Positions 36,645 through 45,865 of a stretch of 64,000 bases of DNA are shown piece after piece. The notes under the pieces are model-generated. The model was not told the origin of the DNA, ran no database searches, and saw only the letters and a list, made by a program, of their open reading frames with translations. Position 1 is the first letter of the stretch. The number at the start of each line of letters is the position of its first letter. The stretch lies in assembly GCF_028606985.1 (NCBI RefSeq), contig NZ_CP117416.1, positions 1,960,001-2,024,000 on the forward strand. Reading direction: 5' to 3'. This stretch comes from Paenibacillus kyungheensis. Lineage in GTDB: Bacteria > Bacillota > Bacilli > Paenibacillales > Paenibacillaceae. The position numbers were made by a program, and so were the translations under genes.

Positions 36645-37094
36645 ATGGTAGGGAATATTAAAATTAATCTCTGGTTAGGCTTTATCGGTTTTTTGATTAC
36701 TTTTTTTGCTTCTATCGAAAACAATTTATGGACCACGAGTTTATTTAGAGGGGTTTTAGGATTCGCATTATGGTTTTTCTTGGCATTCGTGTTGCGCTTT
36801 GTTTTAGGGATTCTAGCCAATCCTGCAAGCGCAACATCGAATAAGCCTTCTAGCCCTACTTCTTCGGGAAATGAATCAACTTCTGTTTCCGCAGATGATC
36901 CAAATAGAGGCAGCCAATTTGATGTAGTCACACCTGATCAAGATCAGGAATTAAGTGACTTACTAACACCGAAACCAACAGACACAGTGGAAAAGGATAG
37001 CTTTGCTCCTCTTAATCCACCCAAACTGGTTTCAACCAAGCAACAAGATCCGGAGGAAATGGCGAAGGCTGTTCGTCACCTGACACAAAAGTAA
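36645..37094 (+). CDS. Small membrane protein between cheD and sigD, function unknown
   Basis: I do not recognise a named family. The 149-residue product has two hydrophobic helices close together at the N-terminus (about residues 9-24 and 33-58), then a Ser/Pro/Thr-rich soluble tail that ends in the compact motif DPEEMAKAVRHLTQK. The gene begins three bases after cheD and ends 15 bases before sigD, so it is a true operon member. It is absent from the B. subtilis arrangement. A role in flagellar or sigma-D control is only a guess from position. The ribosome binding site (AAGAAGGAAT) is poor; coupling to cheD is likely. Confidence 0.75.
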   Translation: MVGNIKINLWLGFIGFLITFFASIENNLWTTSLFRGVLGFALWFFLAFVLRFVLGILANPASATSNKPSSPTSSGNESTSVSADDPNRGSQFDVVTPDQDQELSDLLTPKPTDTVEKDSFAPLNPPKLVSTKQQDPEEMAKAVRHLTQK

Positions 37095-37109
37095 GGAGGG
37101 TGAAAGCAA

Positions 37110-37898
37110 TTGAGCGAGCAAAAAGCAACCCATCTAAATCATTCAGAGTTGTGGGTACAGTGGAAGGAGTATGGAAACGTCGAAGCCAAGAAGAAGCTAA
37201 TTGAAAACTACTATGGCACCGTTGAATATGTTTCCAGCCGCCTTGCAATTGGATTACCCAAAAATGTCTCTAAAGATGATCTGATGAGTAATGGAGTTAT
37301 GGGTTTAATTGATGCAATTGAAAAGTTTGATTATAAACGTGGACTTCAATTTGAAACATATGCTTCTTGGAGAGTACGTGGTGCGATATTGGATGGTCTT
37401 CGTCAAGGAGATTGGGTTCCAAGATCGGTACGCGAGAAAGCACGCAAAATTGAAGACGCCTATCAGCAATTGGAACAAAAATATCTACGTTCTGTATCGG
37501 ATGCAGAAATTAGTAACTATTTGGATATTACAGAAAAAGACTTTCAAAATATGCTTCAAGATGTAGCGGTTATGACGATTACTTCATTGGAAGATCCTAT
37601 TCGTGAAGAAGAGTCTGAAACAAGAATGTCTTTGATCGTAGATGAGAAAGCCAAAAATCCAGATCGTACTGTAAACGATTTTGTACTTAAAGAATCGCTT
37701 ATGAAAGGTATTGAAAAGCTTACCGATAAAGAGAGAACGGTTGTATCACTACTTTATTATGAAGACCTATCACTCAGTGAGATTGCTGAAGTCATGTCAT
37801 TATCACCATCACGAATCTCTCAACTTCATTCCAAAGCTATTCTACGATTACGTGGAGCACTGGATAAGCAAAAAGGTCTATTAATGCAAGACATGTGA
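37110..37898 (+). CDS. sigD: RNA polymerase sigma factor SigD (FliA/WhiG family)
   Basis: Sigma-28 class factor for late flagellar, chemotaxis and autolysin genes. It is 262 aa. Region 2 includes SKDDLMSNGVMGLIDAIEKF and LQFETYASWRVRGAILDGLR; region 3 has VPRSVREKARKIEDAYQQL; region 4 has LTDKERTVVSLLYYEDLSLS and SPSRISQLHSKAI. It starts at TTG 37110 with AAGGAGGGTG upstream. As in Bacillus it lies near the promoter-distal end of the fla/che operon, so its level depends on read-through of about 28 kb. Confidence 0.96.
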   Translation: MSEQKATHLNHSELWVQWKEYGNVEAKKKLIENYYGTVEYVSSRLAIGLPKNVSKDDLMSNGVMGLIDAIEKFDYKRGLQFETYASWRVRGAILDGLRQGDWVPRSVREKARKIEDAYQQLEQKYLRSVSDAEISNYLDITEKDFQNMLQDVAVMTITSLEDPIREEESETRMSLIVDEKAKNPDRTVNDFVLKESLMKGIEKLTDKERTVVSLLYYEDLSLSEIAEVMSLSPSRISQLHSKAILRLRGALDKQKGLLMQDM

Positions 37899-37932
37899 GA
37901 CGCCGCTACTTGTATGAAAGGGTGAATTAGGC

Positions 37933-39339
37933 GTGACCTCTCAATTAGCAATAGACCCGTATTTAAAAGTTATTTTTTCTGATGATAAATCTGTCGCCTA
38001 TCTTGAATTTACTAAGTTTGATCAAGAATTTGAATGCACAGCCGAACAACTGGAGGGATTTTTGCGTACGCAAGGCTTGAGTAATGGAATTGATTCAATC
38101 ATCTTACAACAAATTTCTAGCAATCCTGAAGCTTATACTTTGGACAAAGTGATCGTTGCTCAAGGACAAAAGCCAGTGAATGGAATAGATGGAAGAATTG
38201 AATATACCGTATCATTTGATGATGTTGGTAGAAGACCACTCGAAACTCAAGATGGTAAAGTAGACTACAAAGAATTAGTACAACTGAACAATGTTCGTAA
38301 AGGACAAATGATCGGTAAAAAAATCGATCCTTTACCAGGGCAAGATGGAATATCTGTTACAGGAGAACCTATTCCTTACAAAGCAGGTAAAGAAGCTCGA
38401 TTTAAAGTAGGTAAAAATATTGTATTAAATCCTGAACATACCGTCATATATGCTGCTTTGGATGGTATGATATCTTTAACCGAAAAAAGTAAAATTAATG
38501 TGTTTCCTGTGTATGAAGTGAATGGAGATATAGATTACCATACAGGCAATATCGACTTTGTAGGAACGGTCGTTATTCGTGGTAATGTGTTATCTAATTT
38601 TCGCGTTAAAGCATCTGGAGATATTAGAATTGTTGGCGGTGTAGAAGGCGCAGAGCTAGAAGCTGGTGGTTCAATTGAAATCACAGGCGGAGTGATCGGT
38701 TATCATAAAGGTCTGGTCAAAGCAGCTGTCAATGTCAAAAGTTCATTTATCCAGGATGGAAATGTAGAAGCTGGTGAAGCGGTAATTGTTTCTCAAAGTA
38801 TTATGCATTCTAACGTGCGTGCTGGTAAAAGTATTTTCTGTAATGGACCTAAAGGGTTAATTGTAGGTGGACAATTACAAGCAGGTGAAACAGTTGTTGC
38901 GCGAACCATTGGTAATACGAGCTTTACAGTAACAGATATTGAAGTAGGCGTATTGCCTGAACTACGCAATCAATTAGGTGTGTTGCGCAAAGAATTAAAA
39001 ACGCATGTAGAAAATTTGGAAAAAACAGAAAAAGCACTTCATTTACTCGATCAGCTTGCTTCTGCTGGACAACTAGGTTCAGACAAATTGGCTTTGCGTA
39101 TTAAATTATCGGCGACTAAAAAAAGCCAACTGCGTGAACATGATGAAATTAAAGAAAGTATTTGGGAAATTGAAAGAACACTTGAAGAATCAGCAAAAGC
39201 CAAAGTTGAAGTGATTCATACGATTTTTGGCGGTTCCAAAGTTGTGATCGGTCGATATACCAAATATATTAAGGATACCTCTGAACGTGTTAGCTTCACA
39301 TATGATGATGGTGATATTGTGATGGTTTCCAACCATTAA
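37933..39339 (+). CDS. FapA/DUF342 family protein
   Basis: Flagellar assembly protein A-like (DUF342) protein of 468 aa. The N-terminal part to about residue 170 is the family domain, followed by a right-handed beta-helix-like region of repeated V-x-x-G turns (GDIRIVGGVEGAELEAGGSI, EITGGVIGYHKG, GNVEAGEAVIVSQSIMHSNV) and a long coiled coil at about residues 340-420. The biochemical role of FapA proteins is not settled; some affect flagellar or polar assembly. It starts at GTG behind AAAGGGTG and directly follows sigD. Confidence 0.85.
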   Translation: MTSQLAIDPYLKVIFSDDKSVAYLEFTKFDQEFECTAEQLEGFLRTQGLSNGIDSIILQQISSNPEAYTLDKVIVAQGQKPVNGIDGRIEYTVSFDDVGRRPLETQDGKVDYKELVQLNNVRKGQMIGKKIDPLPGQDGISVTGEPIPYKAGKEARFKVGKNIVLNPEHTVIYAALDGMISLTEKSKINVFPVYEVNGDIDYHTGNIDFVGTVVIRGNVLSNFRVKASGDIRIVGGVEGAELEAGGSIEITGGVIGYHKGLVKAAVNVKSSFIQDGNVEAGEAVIVSQSIMHSNVRAGKSIFCNGPKGLIVGGQLQAGETVVARTIGNTSFTVTDIEVGVLPELRNQLGVLRKELKTHVENLEKTEKALHLLDQLASAGQLGSDKLALRIKLSATKKSQLREHDEIKESIWEIERTLEESAKAKVEVIHTIFGGSKVVIGRYTKYIKDTSERVSFTYDDGDIVMVSNH

Positions 39340-39364
39340 TTGACCATAAGGTGGGGTGTTTGAA

Positions 39365-39676
39365 ATGAGTATGCGAAATATTGAATTGCAAATTGCTATT
39401 CCTAGAACCAGTGAAGTGAGTAAAATTCAACAAGCGCACTTGTTGCGTCCAGCGATTGATCAGACTTTACTGGCCGAGCAAATAAATGAGCATACAGAGC
39501 GTATGCGTAACCGTAGTGGAGAAGTAAGCGAGTCGTCATCCAACTTTATTCATGATGGAGAAGCTGGAGAACATCATCATACGGCGAGCGAGCATCAATC
39601 AGACGAACACCCTACTCCTGAAGCTACGCCAGCGGAACATCCTTACAAAGGCAAGAATATCGATTTGTCTTTCTAA
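39365..39676 (+). CDS. Small His/Glu-rich protein of the fla/che operon, function unknown
   Basis: Product of 103 aa without a signal peptide or membrane helix. The N-terminal 50 residues are a predicted amphipathic helix (ISKIQQAHLLRPAIDQ-like), and the C-terminal half is strongly enriched in His and Glu (GEAGEHHHTASEHQSDEHPTP) before the terminal HPYKGKNIDLSF. The final HPYKG-x-IDLS segment looks conserved-like, as in small proteins following sigD in some Clostridia; this is from memory. A metal-binding role is possible but unproven. I chose ATG 39365, nine bases after AAGGTGGGG, over GTG 39356, which overlaps that site. Confidence 0.7.
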   Translation: MSMRNIELQIAIPRTSEVSKIQQAHLLRPAIDQTLLAEQINEHTERMRNRSGEVSESSSNFIHDGEAGEHHHTASEHQSDEHPTPEATPAEHPYKGKNIDLSF

Positions 39677-39705
39677 AAATGTAAACCACATAAAAAGTGA
39701 GTTGA

Positions 39706-40305
39706 ATGAATTTGCCAGGATGGATATATATTGTTCTGATCGGGGCAGTCGCGATTGTATATGGATTTTTGTTACCCAAAGCTCGTAATGTGGCAGCTAC
39801 CGCTCAGTCTATGGCTACTGTGGATAAAGTAGAGGATACATTGGAACATTATATGGCCGAGATCGAGAAAGAGAACGAAGAGATTATTGATCTAGTCTCC
39901 AAAATCAAACAAGAGTCTACAGCGAAGCAATTAGCGCTGCAAGAGCAGTTAACCGAAATGAGACAACGTTTGATACAGTTAGAACAAAAGCCAGATCCTG
40001 TTATAATGCAACCTGTTGCTCAGCCGATACCTCCTACGCAGAACCCTTCGTATATGCCATCACAGGGCACAGGAACGCAAGGAGATGCGTTACGAGAGTC
40101 AGCTGCGCGAATGGCGCAAGAGCATAGTGAGCCAATTGTAGAACAGCAAGCAGATACGACAGAACGTATTCAGGATCGCTATCAAGAACTGTTTGCCCTT
40201 TACAAAAATGGGAAGTCAATTGATACAATAGCCAAAACGGTAGGTTTACAACGTGGCGAAGTTCAATTGATTTTGCAGTTGGCCAAACAGGAGGATCATA
40301 CGTGA
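39706..40305 (+). CDS. swrB: SwrB-like protein (single-pass membrane, C-terminal helical domain)
   Basis: In B. subtilis SwrB activates FliP-dependent assembly of the export apparatus and is needed for full sigma-D activity. This protein is 199 aa with one N-terminal membrane helix (residues 4-24), a coiled coil at about 45-100, a Pro/Gln-rich spacer, and a conserved C-terminal helix-turn-helix-like segment (RYQELFALYKNGKSIDTIAK, VGLQRGEVQLILQL). This layout and the position after sigD match SwrB, though sequence conservation is low. It overlaps the next gene in GTGA. Confidence 0.75.
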   Translation: MNLPGWIYIVLIGAVAIVYGFLLPKARNVAATAQSMATVDKVEDTLEHYMAEIEKENEEIIDLVSKIKQESTAKQLALQEQLTEMRQRLIQLEQKPDPVIMQPVAQPIPPTQNPSYMPSQGTGTQGDALRESAARMAQEHSEPIVEQQADTTERIQDRYQELFALYKNGKSIDTIAKTVGLQRGEVQLILQLAKQEDHT

Positions 40306-40931
40306 TTAAAAACCGTTCTTTGATGATTGGGATAGGAATAGGAATTATTATTGGTGCTGTATTGCTTCAACTTTTCAATATTGGCAAAGGACAAACGATG
40401 CTTGATGGTACACAGCTAACAGCTGAGCAGATTCGAGAAGCGGCTCAAGCTCAAAATATGCAGGTGTATGCTTCAACAGAGAAAGTCTATAGTAGCGACG
40501 AGTGGAAACAGTTGCAACAAGAAGAAAAGCAAAAAGAAGAAGCAGCCAAACAGGCGAAGGAAAAAGCGAACGGTCAGTCTACTACCAAAGAGCCGACCAG
40601 TGAGCAACCGACGACGCCAGCAGATCCGACAACACCAGAGTCTAAAGAAACCAAAACGACCACTAATTCAACAACGCCTAAAGCAAGTAATCCAAGTTCT
40701 CCGGCACAACCGAATACACCAACTACTTTTAAGATTACAAGCGGAGAAATGCTTAATGATATCGCTTATAATTTAAAAACAGAAGGTGTGATCGACAGTC
40801 AAAAAGAATTTGTGAATCGTGTTTCGGAACTCAAAGCCAATACTAAATTACAGGTTGGTACTTTTACGCTAAATGCGGGTGAAGATCTGGATTCGATTAT
40901 TGATAAGATTACACATGAGCCGTCTCAATAA
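40302..40931 (+). CDS. Membrane-anchored protein with an MltG/YceG-type LysM-like domain only
   Basis: Product of 209 aa: membrane helix at about residues 8-25, a charged coiled coil (about 60-90), a Thr/Pro/Ser-rich spacer (about 90-145), then a 60-residue domain (FKITSGEMLNDIAYNLKTEG, VGTFTLNAGEDLDSIIDKIT) that resembles the LysM-like N-terminal domain of the lytic transglycosylase MltG. The catalytic MltG domain with its Glu is absent, so it should not cleave peptidoglycan. It may bind cell wall near the flagellum. It is the last gene of the fla/che operon; start GTG overlaps swrB. Confidence 0.75.
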   Translation: MIKNRSLMIGIGIGIIIGAVLLQLFNIGKGQTMLDGTQLTAEQIREAAQAQNMQVYASTEKVYSSDEWKQLQQEEKQKEEAAKQAKEKANGQSTTKEPTSEQPTTPADPTTPESKETKTTTNSTTPKASNPSSPAQPNTPTTFKITSGEMLNDIAYNLKTEGVIDSQKEFVNRVSELKANTKLQVGTFTLNAGEDLDSIIDKITHEPSQ

Positions 40932-41003
40932 TGTGATTACTGCATTATTAAGACGGCTTCGCGTCTGAATATGATCCCATATACATAACGATCAATTTGG
41001 GTG

Positions 41004-41033
41004 TTGCGCAATAGCTATTTGATGTGATATATT
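41004..41033 (+). promoter_or_regulatory. Candidate sigma-A promoter for rpsB
   Basis: TTGCGC (41004-41009), 18-nt spacer, TATATT (41028-41033), with an extended TG at 41025-41026. It lies about 125 bases before rpsB, giving a structured leader. The region 40932-41003 contains only weak hairpins (AGACG/CGTCT at 40951-40966) and no convincing terminator for the flagellar operon. Confidence 0.5.
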
Positions 41034-41069
41034 AACTAATGGTGTTAAAACACACGCATTCTGATTTCA

Positions 41070-41102
41070 GGTAAAGGTGCTTTTCAGACGAAAAGTTTTA
41101 CC
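41070..41102 (+). other. Two-tier hairpin in the rpsB leader
   Basis: GGTAAA (41070-41075) pairs with TTTACC (41097-41102), and inside it CTTTTC (41080-41085) pairs with GAAAAG (41090-41095) around an AGAC loop; a GGTG internal loop sits on the 5' side only, opposite a single T. It lies 58 bases ahead of the rpsB start. It might be a ribosomal-protein autoregulatory leader; no family is recognised. Confidence 0.45.
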
Positions 41103-41159
41103 GAAAGTTGACGTTTGCGGAGGCACACAAAAAACCAAAATAATAGGAGGTACATGGAT

Positions 41160-41855
41160 ATGGCAGTTATTTCCATGAAACAGCTTTTAGAAGCTGGCGT
41201 ACACTTCGGTCACCAAACACGTCGTTGGAACCCGAAAATGGATCGTTACATTTTTACAGAAAGAAACGGAATTTACATCATTGATTTGCAAAAAACAGTG
41301 AAAAAAGTTGACGAAGCTTACAACTTTGTAAAATCCATCGCTGCTGACGGCGGTACAGTATTGTTCGTTGGTACGAAAAAACAAGCTCAAGATTCTGTTA
41401 AAGAAGAAGCTGAGCGTTCTGGTCAATTCTACATCAACCAACGTTGGTTGGGTGGAACTCTAACTAACTTTGAAACGATCAAAAAACGTATCAATCGTTT
41501 GAAAGAGTTGGAAAAATGGGAAGAAGACGGTACTTTCGAAGTTCTTCCTAAAAAAGAAGTAATCTTGCTTCGCAAAGAAAAAGATCGTCTTGAGAAATTC
41601 TTGGGCGGTATCAAAAACATGAAAGGTTTGCCTAGCGCGTTGTTCATCATCGATCCTCGTAAAGAGCGTATCGCTGTTGCAGAAGCACGTAAATTGGGTA
41701 TTCCAATCGTAGGTATCGTTGATACTAACTGTGATCCAGACGAAATCGATTATGTTATTCCTGGTAATGATGACGCGATTCGCGCTGTTAAATTGTTGAC
41801 TGGAAAAATGGCTGATGCTGTGGTTGAAGCTAACCAAGGCGAGCAAACTGCATAA
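41160..41855 (+). CDS. rpsB: Small ribosomal subunit protein uS2
   Basis: Ribosomal protein S2, 231 aa. It begins [20 protein letters not shown] and contains the signature [20 protein letters not shown] and [21 protein letters not shown] chose ATG 41160 because AGGAGG (41145-41150) is nine bases upstream; ATG 41154 and 41115 are less likely. Codon use is biased as in highly expressed genes. The rpsB-tsf pair is separated by a terminator. Confidence 0.97.
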   Translation: MAVISMKQLLEAGVHFGHQTRRWNPKMDRYIFTERNGIYIIDLQKTVKKVDEAYNFVKSIAADGGTVLFVGTKKQAQDSVKEEAERSGQFYINQRWLGGTLTNFETIKKRINRLKELEKWEEDGTFEVLPKKEVILLRKEKDRLEKFLGGIKNMKGLPSALFIIDPRKERIAVAEARKLGIPIVGIVDTNCDPDEIDYVIPGNDDAIRAVKLLTGKMADAVVEANQGEQTA

Positions 41856-41894
41856 TTGTTTCTATTCATATTATCTTTAAATGAATGACAAAAT

Positions 41895-41940
41895 AAAAAG
41901 GGTGGTTGGCAGGTGGATAACCTCTCACTGCCCTTTTTTT
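41895..41940 (+). terminator. Intrinsic terminator between rpsB and tsf
   Basis: AAAAAGGG (41895-41902) pairs with CCCTTTTT (41931-41938), with an inner AGGT/ACCT helix, followed by further T. It probably acts as a partial terminator that lowers tsf relative to rpsB. Confidence 0.82.
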
Positions 41941-41990
41941 AAGATGATGTATAAAAAAACTAAATTTTTAATTATATGGAGGTTACAACA

Positions 41991-42641
41991 ATGGCAGTTA
42001 ATGCTAGCGCAGTAAAAGAACTTCGTGAAAAAACAGGCGCAGGAATGTTAGATTGTAAAAAAGCGCTTGAAGAAACAAATGGTGATATCGCTAAAGCAGT
42101 AGACGTACTTCGTGAAAAAGGTCTTTCTGCAGCAGCTGGTAAAGCTGGACGCGCTGCAACAGAAGGCGTAGTTGAATCTTACATCCACGCTGGCGGTCGT
42201 ATCGGCGTATTGGTAGAAATCAACTGTGAAACTGACTTTGTTGGTAAAACAGACCAATTTAAAGAGTTTGCACGCGATATCGCTATGCAAATCGCAGCAG
42301 CTAGCCCATTGTATGTTCGTCGTGAAGAAGTTCCTACAGAAGCTCTTGAGAAAGAAAAAGAAATTTTGAAAGCTCAAGCGTTGAACGAAGGCAAACCAGA
42401 AAAAATCGTTGAAAAAATGGTTGAAGGCCGCATCGGTAAATACTATGAAGAGTATTGCTTGATGGAGCAAACTTTCGTTAAAAACCCTGATAAAACAATC
42501 GATCAATTGTTGAATGAAAAAATCAGCACAATCGGTGAAAACATTTCAATCCGTCGCTTTGTTCGTTATGAACTAGGTGAAGGTCTTGAGAAAAAACAAG
42601 ACAACTTTGTTGAAGAAGTTATGGCACAAGTAAATCAATAA
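41991..42641 (+). CDS. tsf: Elongation factor Ts
   Basis: Guanine-nucleotide exchange factor for EF-Tu. It is 216 aa, the short Bacillales/Thermus-like length class compared with 283 aa in E. coli. The N-terminal UBA-like domain ([20 protein letters not shown]) and the core signature [20 protein letters not shown] are clear. The start at ATG 41991 follows TGGAGG. A terminator and a folded leader separate it from pyrH. Confidence 0.94.
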   Translation: MAVNASAVKELREKTGAGMLDCKKALEETNGDIAKAVDVLREKGLSAAAGKAGRAATEGVVESYIHAGGRIGVLVEINCETDFVGKTDQFKEFARDIAMQIAAASPLYVRREEVPTEALEKEKEILKAQALNEGKPEKIVEKMVEGRIGKYYEEYCLMEQTFVKNPDKTIDQLLNEKISTIGENISIRRFVRYELGEGLEKKQDNFVEEVMAQVNQ

Positions 42642-42694
42642 TCGCGACTAGCGACAAAGCGATTTACAATAACCGGAACACGATTTAAGAATAG

Positions 42695-43572
<878 letters not shown>

Positions 43573-43573
<1 letters not shown>

Positions 43574-44127
43574 TGCCTCAATCAATCAAAAAAAGTGCAG
43601 AAGAACGCATGGAAAAAGCGATTCAAGCGTTAAGTCGTGATCTATCCACGCTTCGTGCTGGACGCGCTTCATCTTCTATTTTAGATCGCGTACAAGTTGA
43701 ATATTATGGTGCTTTGACACCTCTTAATCAATTGGCTAATATCAGTACTCCAGATTCTCGTACATTGATTATTCAGCCTTGGGATAAATCTTCTTTAGCT
43801 GATATTGAACGTGCGATTATGAAGTCAGATTTGGGTCTTACACCTGCTAATGATGGTAACATCGTACGCTTGAGTATTCCTGCTTTGACAGAAGAACGTC
43901 GTTCTGAATTAGTGAAATTAACTAAAAAGTTTGGCGAAGAATCTAAAGTTGCGGTTCGTAATATTCGTCGTGATGCAAATGAGGATATCAAAAAGCTAGA
44001 AAAAACAGATATCTCTGAGGACGAATCACGTCGTCACCAAGAAGATGTTCAAAAACTTACGGACAAATTCATTGCGGAAGTCGACAATGTACTTGCTTCA
44101 AAAGAAAAAGAGATTATGGAAGTGTAA
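43573..44127 (+). CDS. frr: Ribosome recycling factor
   Basis: Splits post-termination ribosomes with EF-G. It is 184 aa, the standard size. Signatures are [39 protein letters not shown] and [19 protein letters not shown]. It overlaps pyrH by one base, as in most Bacillales. A terminator-like structure starts at its stop codon. Confidence 0.97.
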
Positions 44128-44169
44128 GAGACTTACGACCCCTCCGAATAGGTGGGGTTTGTCTCTTTT
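44126..44169 (+). terminator. Terminator-like stem between frr and uppS
   Basis: AAGAGAC (44126-44132) pairs with GTCTCTT (44161-44167), and inside it ACCCC (44138-44142) pairs with GGGGT (44154-44158). TTTTC follows. It starts at the frr stop codon and ends 25 bases before uppS. It may be partial, since uppS has no clear promoter of its own. Confidence 0.6.
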
Positions 44170-44193
44170 CACTACTGGCATGGAGGAAAAGTG

Positions 44194-44961
44194 ATGCTCA
44201 AGCGTGTTCGCTCGTGGTGGAAAAAGGAAGAGCTACAGGTTTCCGCCGAGCTTTCGCAAGATAATATTCCAAAGCATATCGCTATCATTATGGATGGCAA
44301 TGGACGATGGGCGAAAAGTTTGGGATTACCGCGTGTAATGGGTCATCAAAATGGTATGAAGGCTGTAAAGCGTGCCACAATTGCTGCGGATGACTTGGGA
44401 GTTCAATATTTAACCATGTATGCTTTCTCTACTGAAAATTGGAAAAGACCCAAAGAGGAAGTTGACTTTTTGATGAAACTTCCTGGTGAATTTATAGTAT
44501 CTGAATTGGATGAATTGATTGAAAAAAATGTACAGATTCGTTTGATGGGACACAAAGAGGTATTGCCTCCTCATACGATAGAGCCTTTGGAAAAAGCGAT
44601 TCGCGATACTGCTAATAATACAGGGCTGGTACTTACATTTGCTCTGAATTATGGAGGTCGTGATGAAATTACTGAAGGTGTTAAAGAAGTAGCACAAGCG
44701 GTACAAAACGGTACAATGCGTATAGAAGATATTACTTCTGAAAGTTTTGAACGTGTTTTGCAATCGTCAGGGATGCCTGATCCTGATTTACTTATACGAA
44801 CAAGCGGAGAACTTCGCCTGAGTAATTTTATGTTGTGGCAACTTGCCTATACAGAATTGTGGTTTACTCCTATTTTTTGGCCAGAGTTTGGCAAGCAACA
44901 TATGATCGAAGCGGTAGTAGAATACCAGCGTAGAACTCGTAGATATGGTGGTTTGAAATGA
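44194..44961 (+). CDS. uppS: Undecaprenyl diphosphate synthase (cis-prenyltransferase)
   Basis: Makes the C55 lipid carrier for peptidoglycan and other wall polymers. It is 255 aa. Conserved regions: IAIIMDGNGRWAKSLGLPRV (catalytic Asp), GMKAVKRATIAADDLGVQYL, TMYAFSTENWKRP, LTFALNYGGRDEI, and PDPDLLIRTSGELRLSNFML. ATG 44194 has TGGAGG seven bases upstream; the in-frame start at 44152 lies within the terminator stem and is rejected. Confidence 0.96.
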   Translation: MLKRVRSWWKKEELQVSAELSQDNIPKHIAIIMDGNGRWAKSLGLPRVMGHQNGMKAVKRATIAADDLGVQYLTMYAFSTENWKRPKEEVDFLMKLPGEFIVSELDELIEKNVQIRLMGHKEVLPPHTIEPLEKAIRDTANNTGLVLTFALNYGGRDEITEGVKEVAQAVQNGTMRIEDITSESFERVLQSSGMPDPDLLIRTSGELRLSNFMLWQLAYTELWFTPIFWPEFGKQHMIEAVVEYQRRTRRYGGLK

Positions 44962-45016
44962 ATGGGAATCTCTGCAATGGCAGGGGATATCCATTTGTTC
45001 GGATGGAGGATGGATT

Positions 45017-45817
45017 GTGAAAGAGCGGATAATCACTGGCATTGTAGCCGGAACACTCTACTTAGGGCTTTGCCTGCTCGGTGGCTATGCTTATCATGGC
45101 CTGCTGGTGGTGATGGCTCTTATTGGATATTATGAGTTTGTAATCATGACAAAGTCGACTCCGTTTGGAGCACCGGCAGTAATCGGATATATTAGTGTAC
45201 TGTATATGCTTTTCCCATGGACATTAATGAATCTTGAACCGCCGTTGTCTAATGATCACAGTATGTGGATTGTGATGCTATTGTTGTTATCCATTACTGT
45301 TATTTCCAAAAATAAAGTGGATATTAAACAAATGGCGCTACTGTTTATCGGAGCCGTTTATATAGGTACAGGATTTGCATATATTGCAGATACACGTCAG
45401 ACACCAGATGGACATGGGTTATTCTGGACCTTTATGTTGCTTGCTTCGATTTGGGCTAGTGATATTGGAGCTTATTTTACAGGCAAAATGTTGGGCAAAA
45501 ATAAGCTGTGGCCTTCAATCAGCCCTAACAAAACAGTGGAAGGTGCGATTGGTGGAGTTGTATTTGCTATTGTAGTGGCTGTTATTTTTTCACTGATATC
45601 ACCACAACTACTTCCAATGACTAATGCGATATGTATAGGTATTGCTGCGGCTGTAGTAGGACAAATGGGTGACTTGATTCAATCGGCATACAAGCGTATC
45701 TATGGAATCAAAGACTCTGGTAAATTACTACCTGGTCATGGTGGCATTTTGGATCGTTGTGATAGCTGGTTAATGGTATTTCCGCTTGTTCATATTGCGT
45801 TCCTTTTACCTTTTTAA
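45017..45817 (+). CDS. cdsA: Phosphatidate cytidylyltransferase (CDP-diglyceride synthase)
   Basis: Integral membrane enzyme that activates phosphatidic acid with CTP for phospholipid synthesis. It is 266 aa with seven or eight hydrophobic helices. The CDP-diglyceride synthase signature near the C-terminus reads RIYGIKDSGKLLPGHGGILD (with RCDSW following). It starts at GTG 45017 behind GGATGGAGG. It lies between uppS and dxr, the conserved order. Confidence 0.95.
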   Translation: MKERIITGIVAGTLYLGLCLLGGYAYHGLLVVMALIGYYEFVIMTKSTPFGAPAVIGYISVLYMLFPWTLMNLEPPLSNDHSMWIVMLLLLSITVISKNKVDIKQMALLFIGAVYIGTGFAYIADTRQTPDGHGLFWTFMLLASIWASDIGAYFTGKMLGKNKLWPSISPNKTVEGAIGGVVFAIVVAVIFSLISPQLLPMTNAICIGIAAAVVGQMGDLIQSAYKRIYGIKDSGKLLPGHGGILDRCDSWLMVFPLVHIAFLLPF

Positions 45818-45865
45818 TAAATAATCATTTAAACGATAACCTATTGTAATCTAACGGGGTGCACA

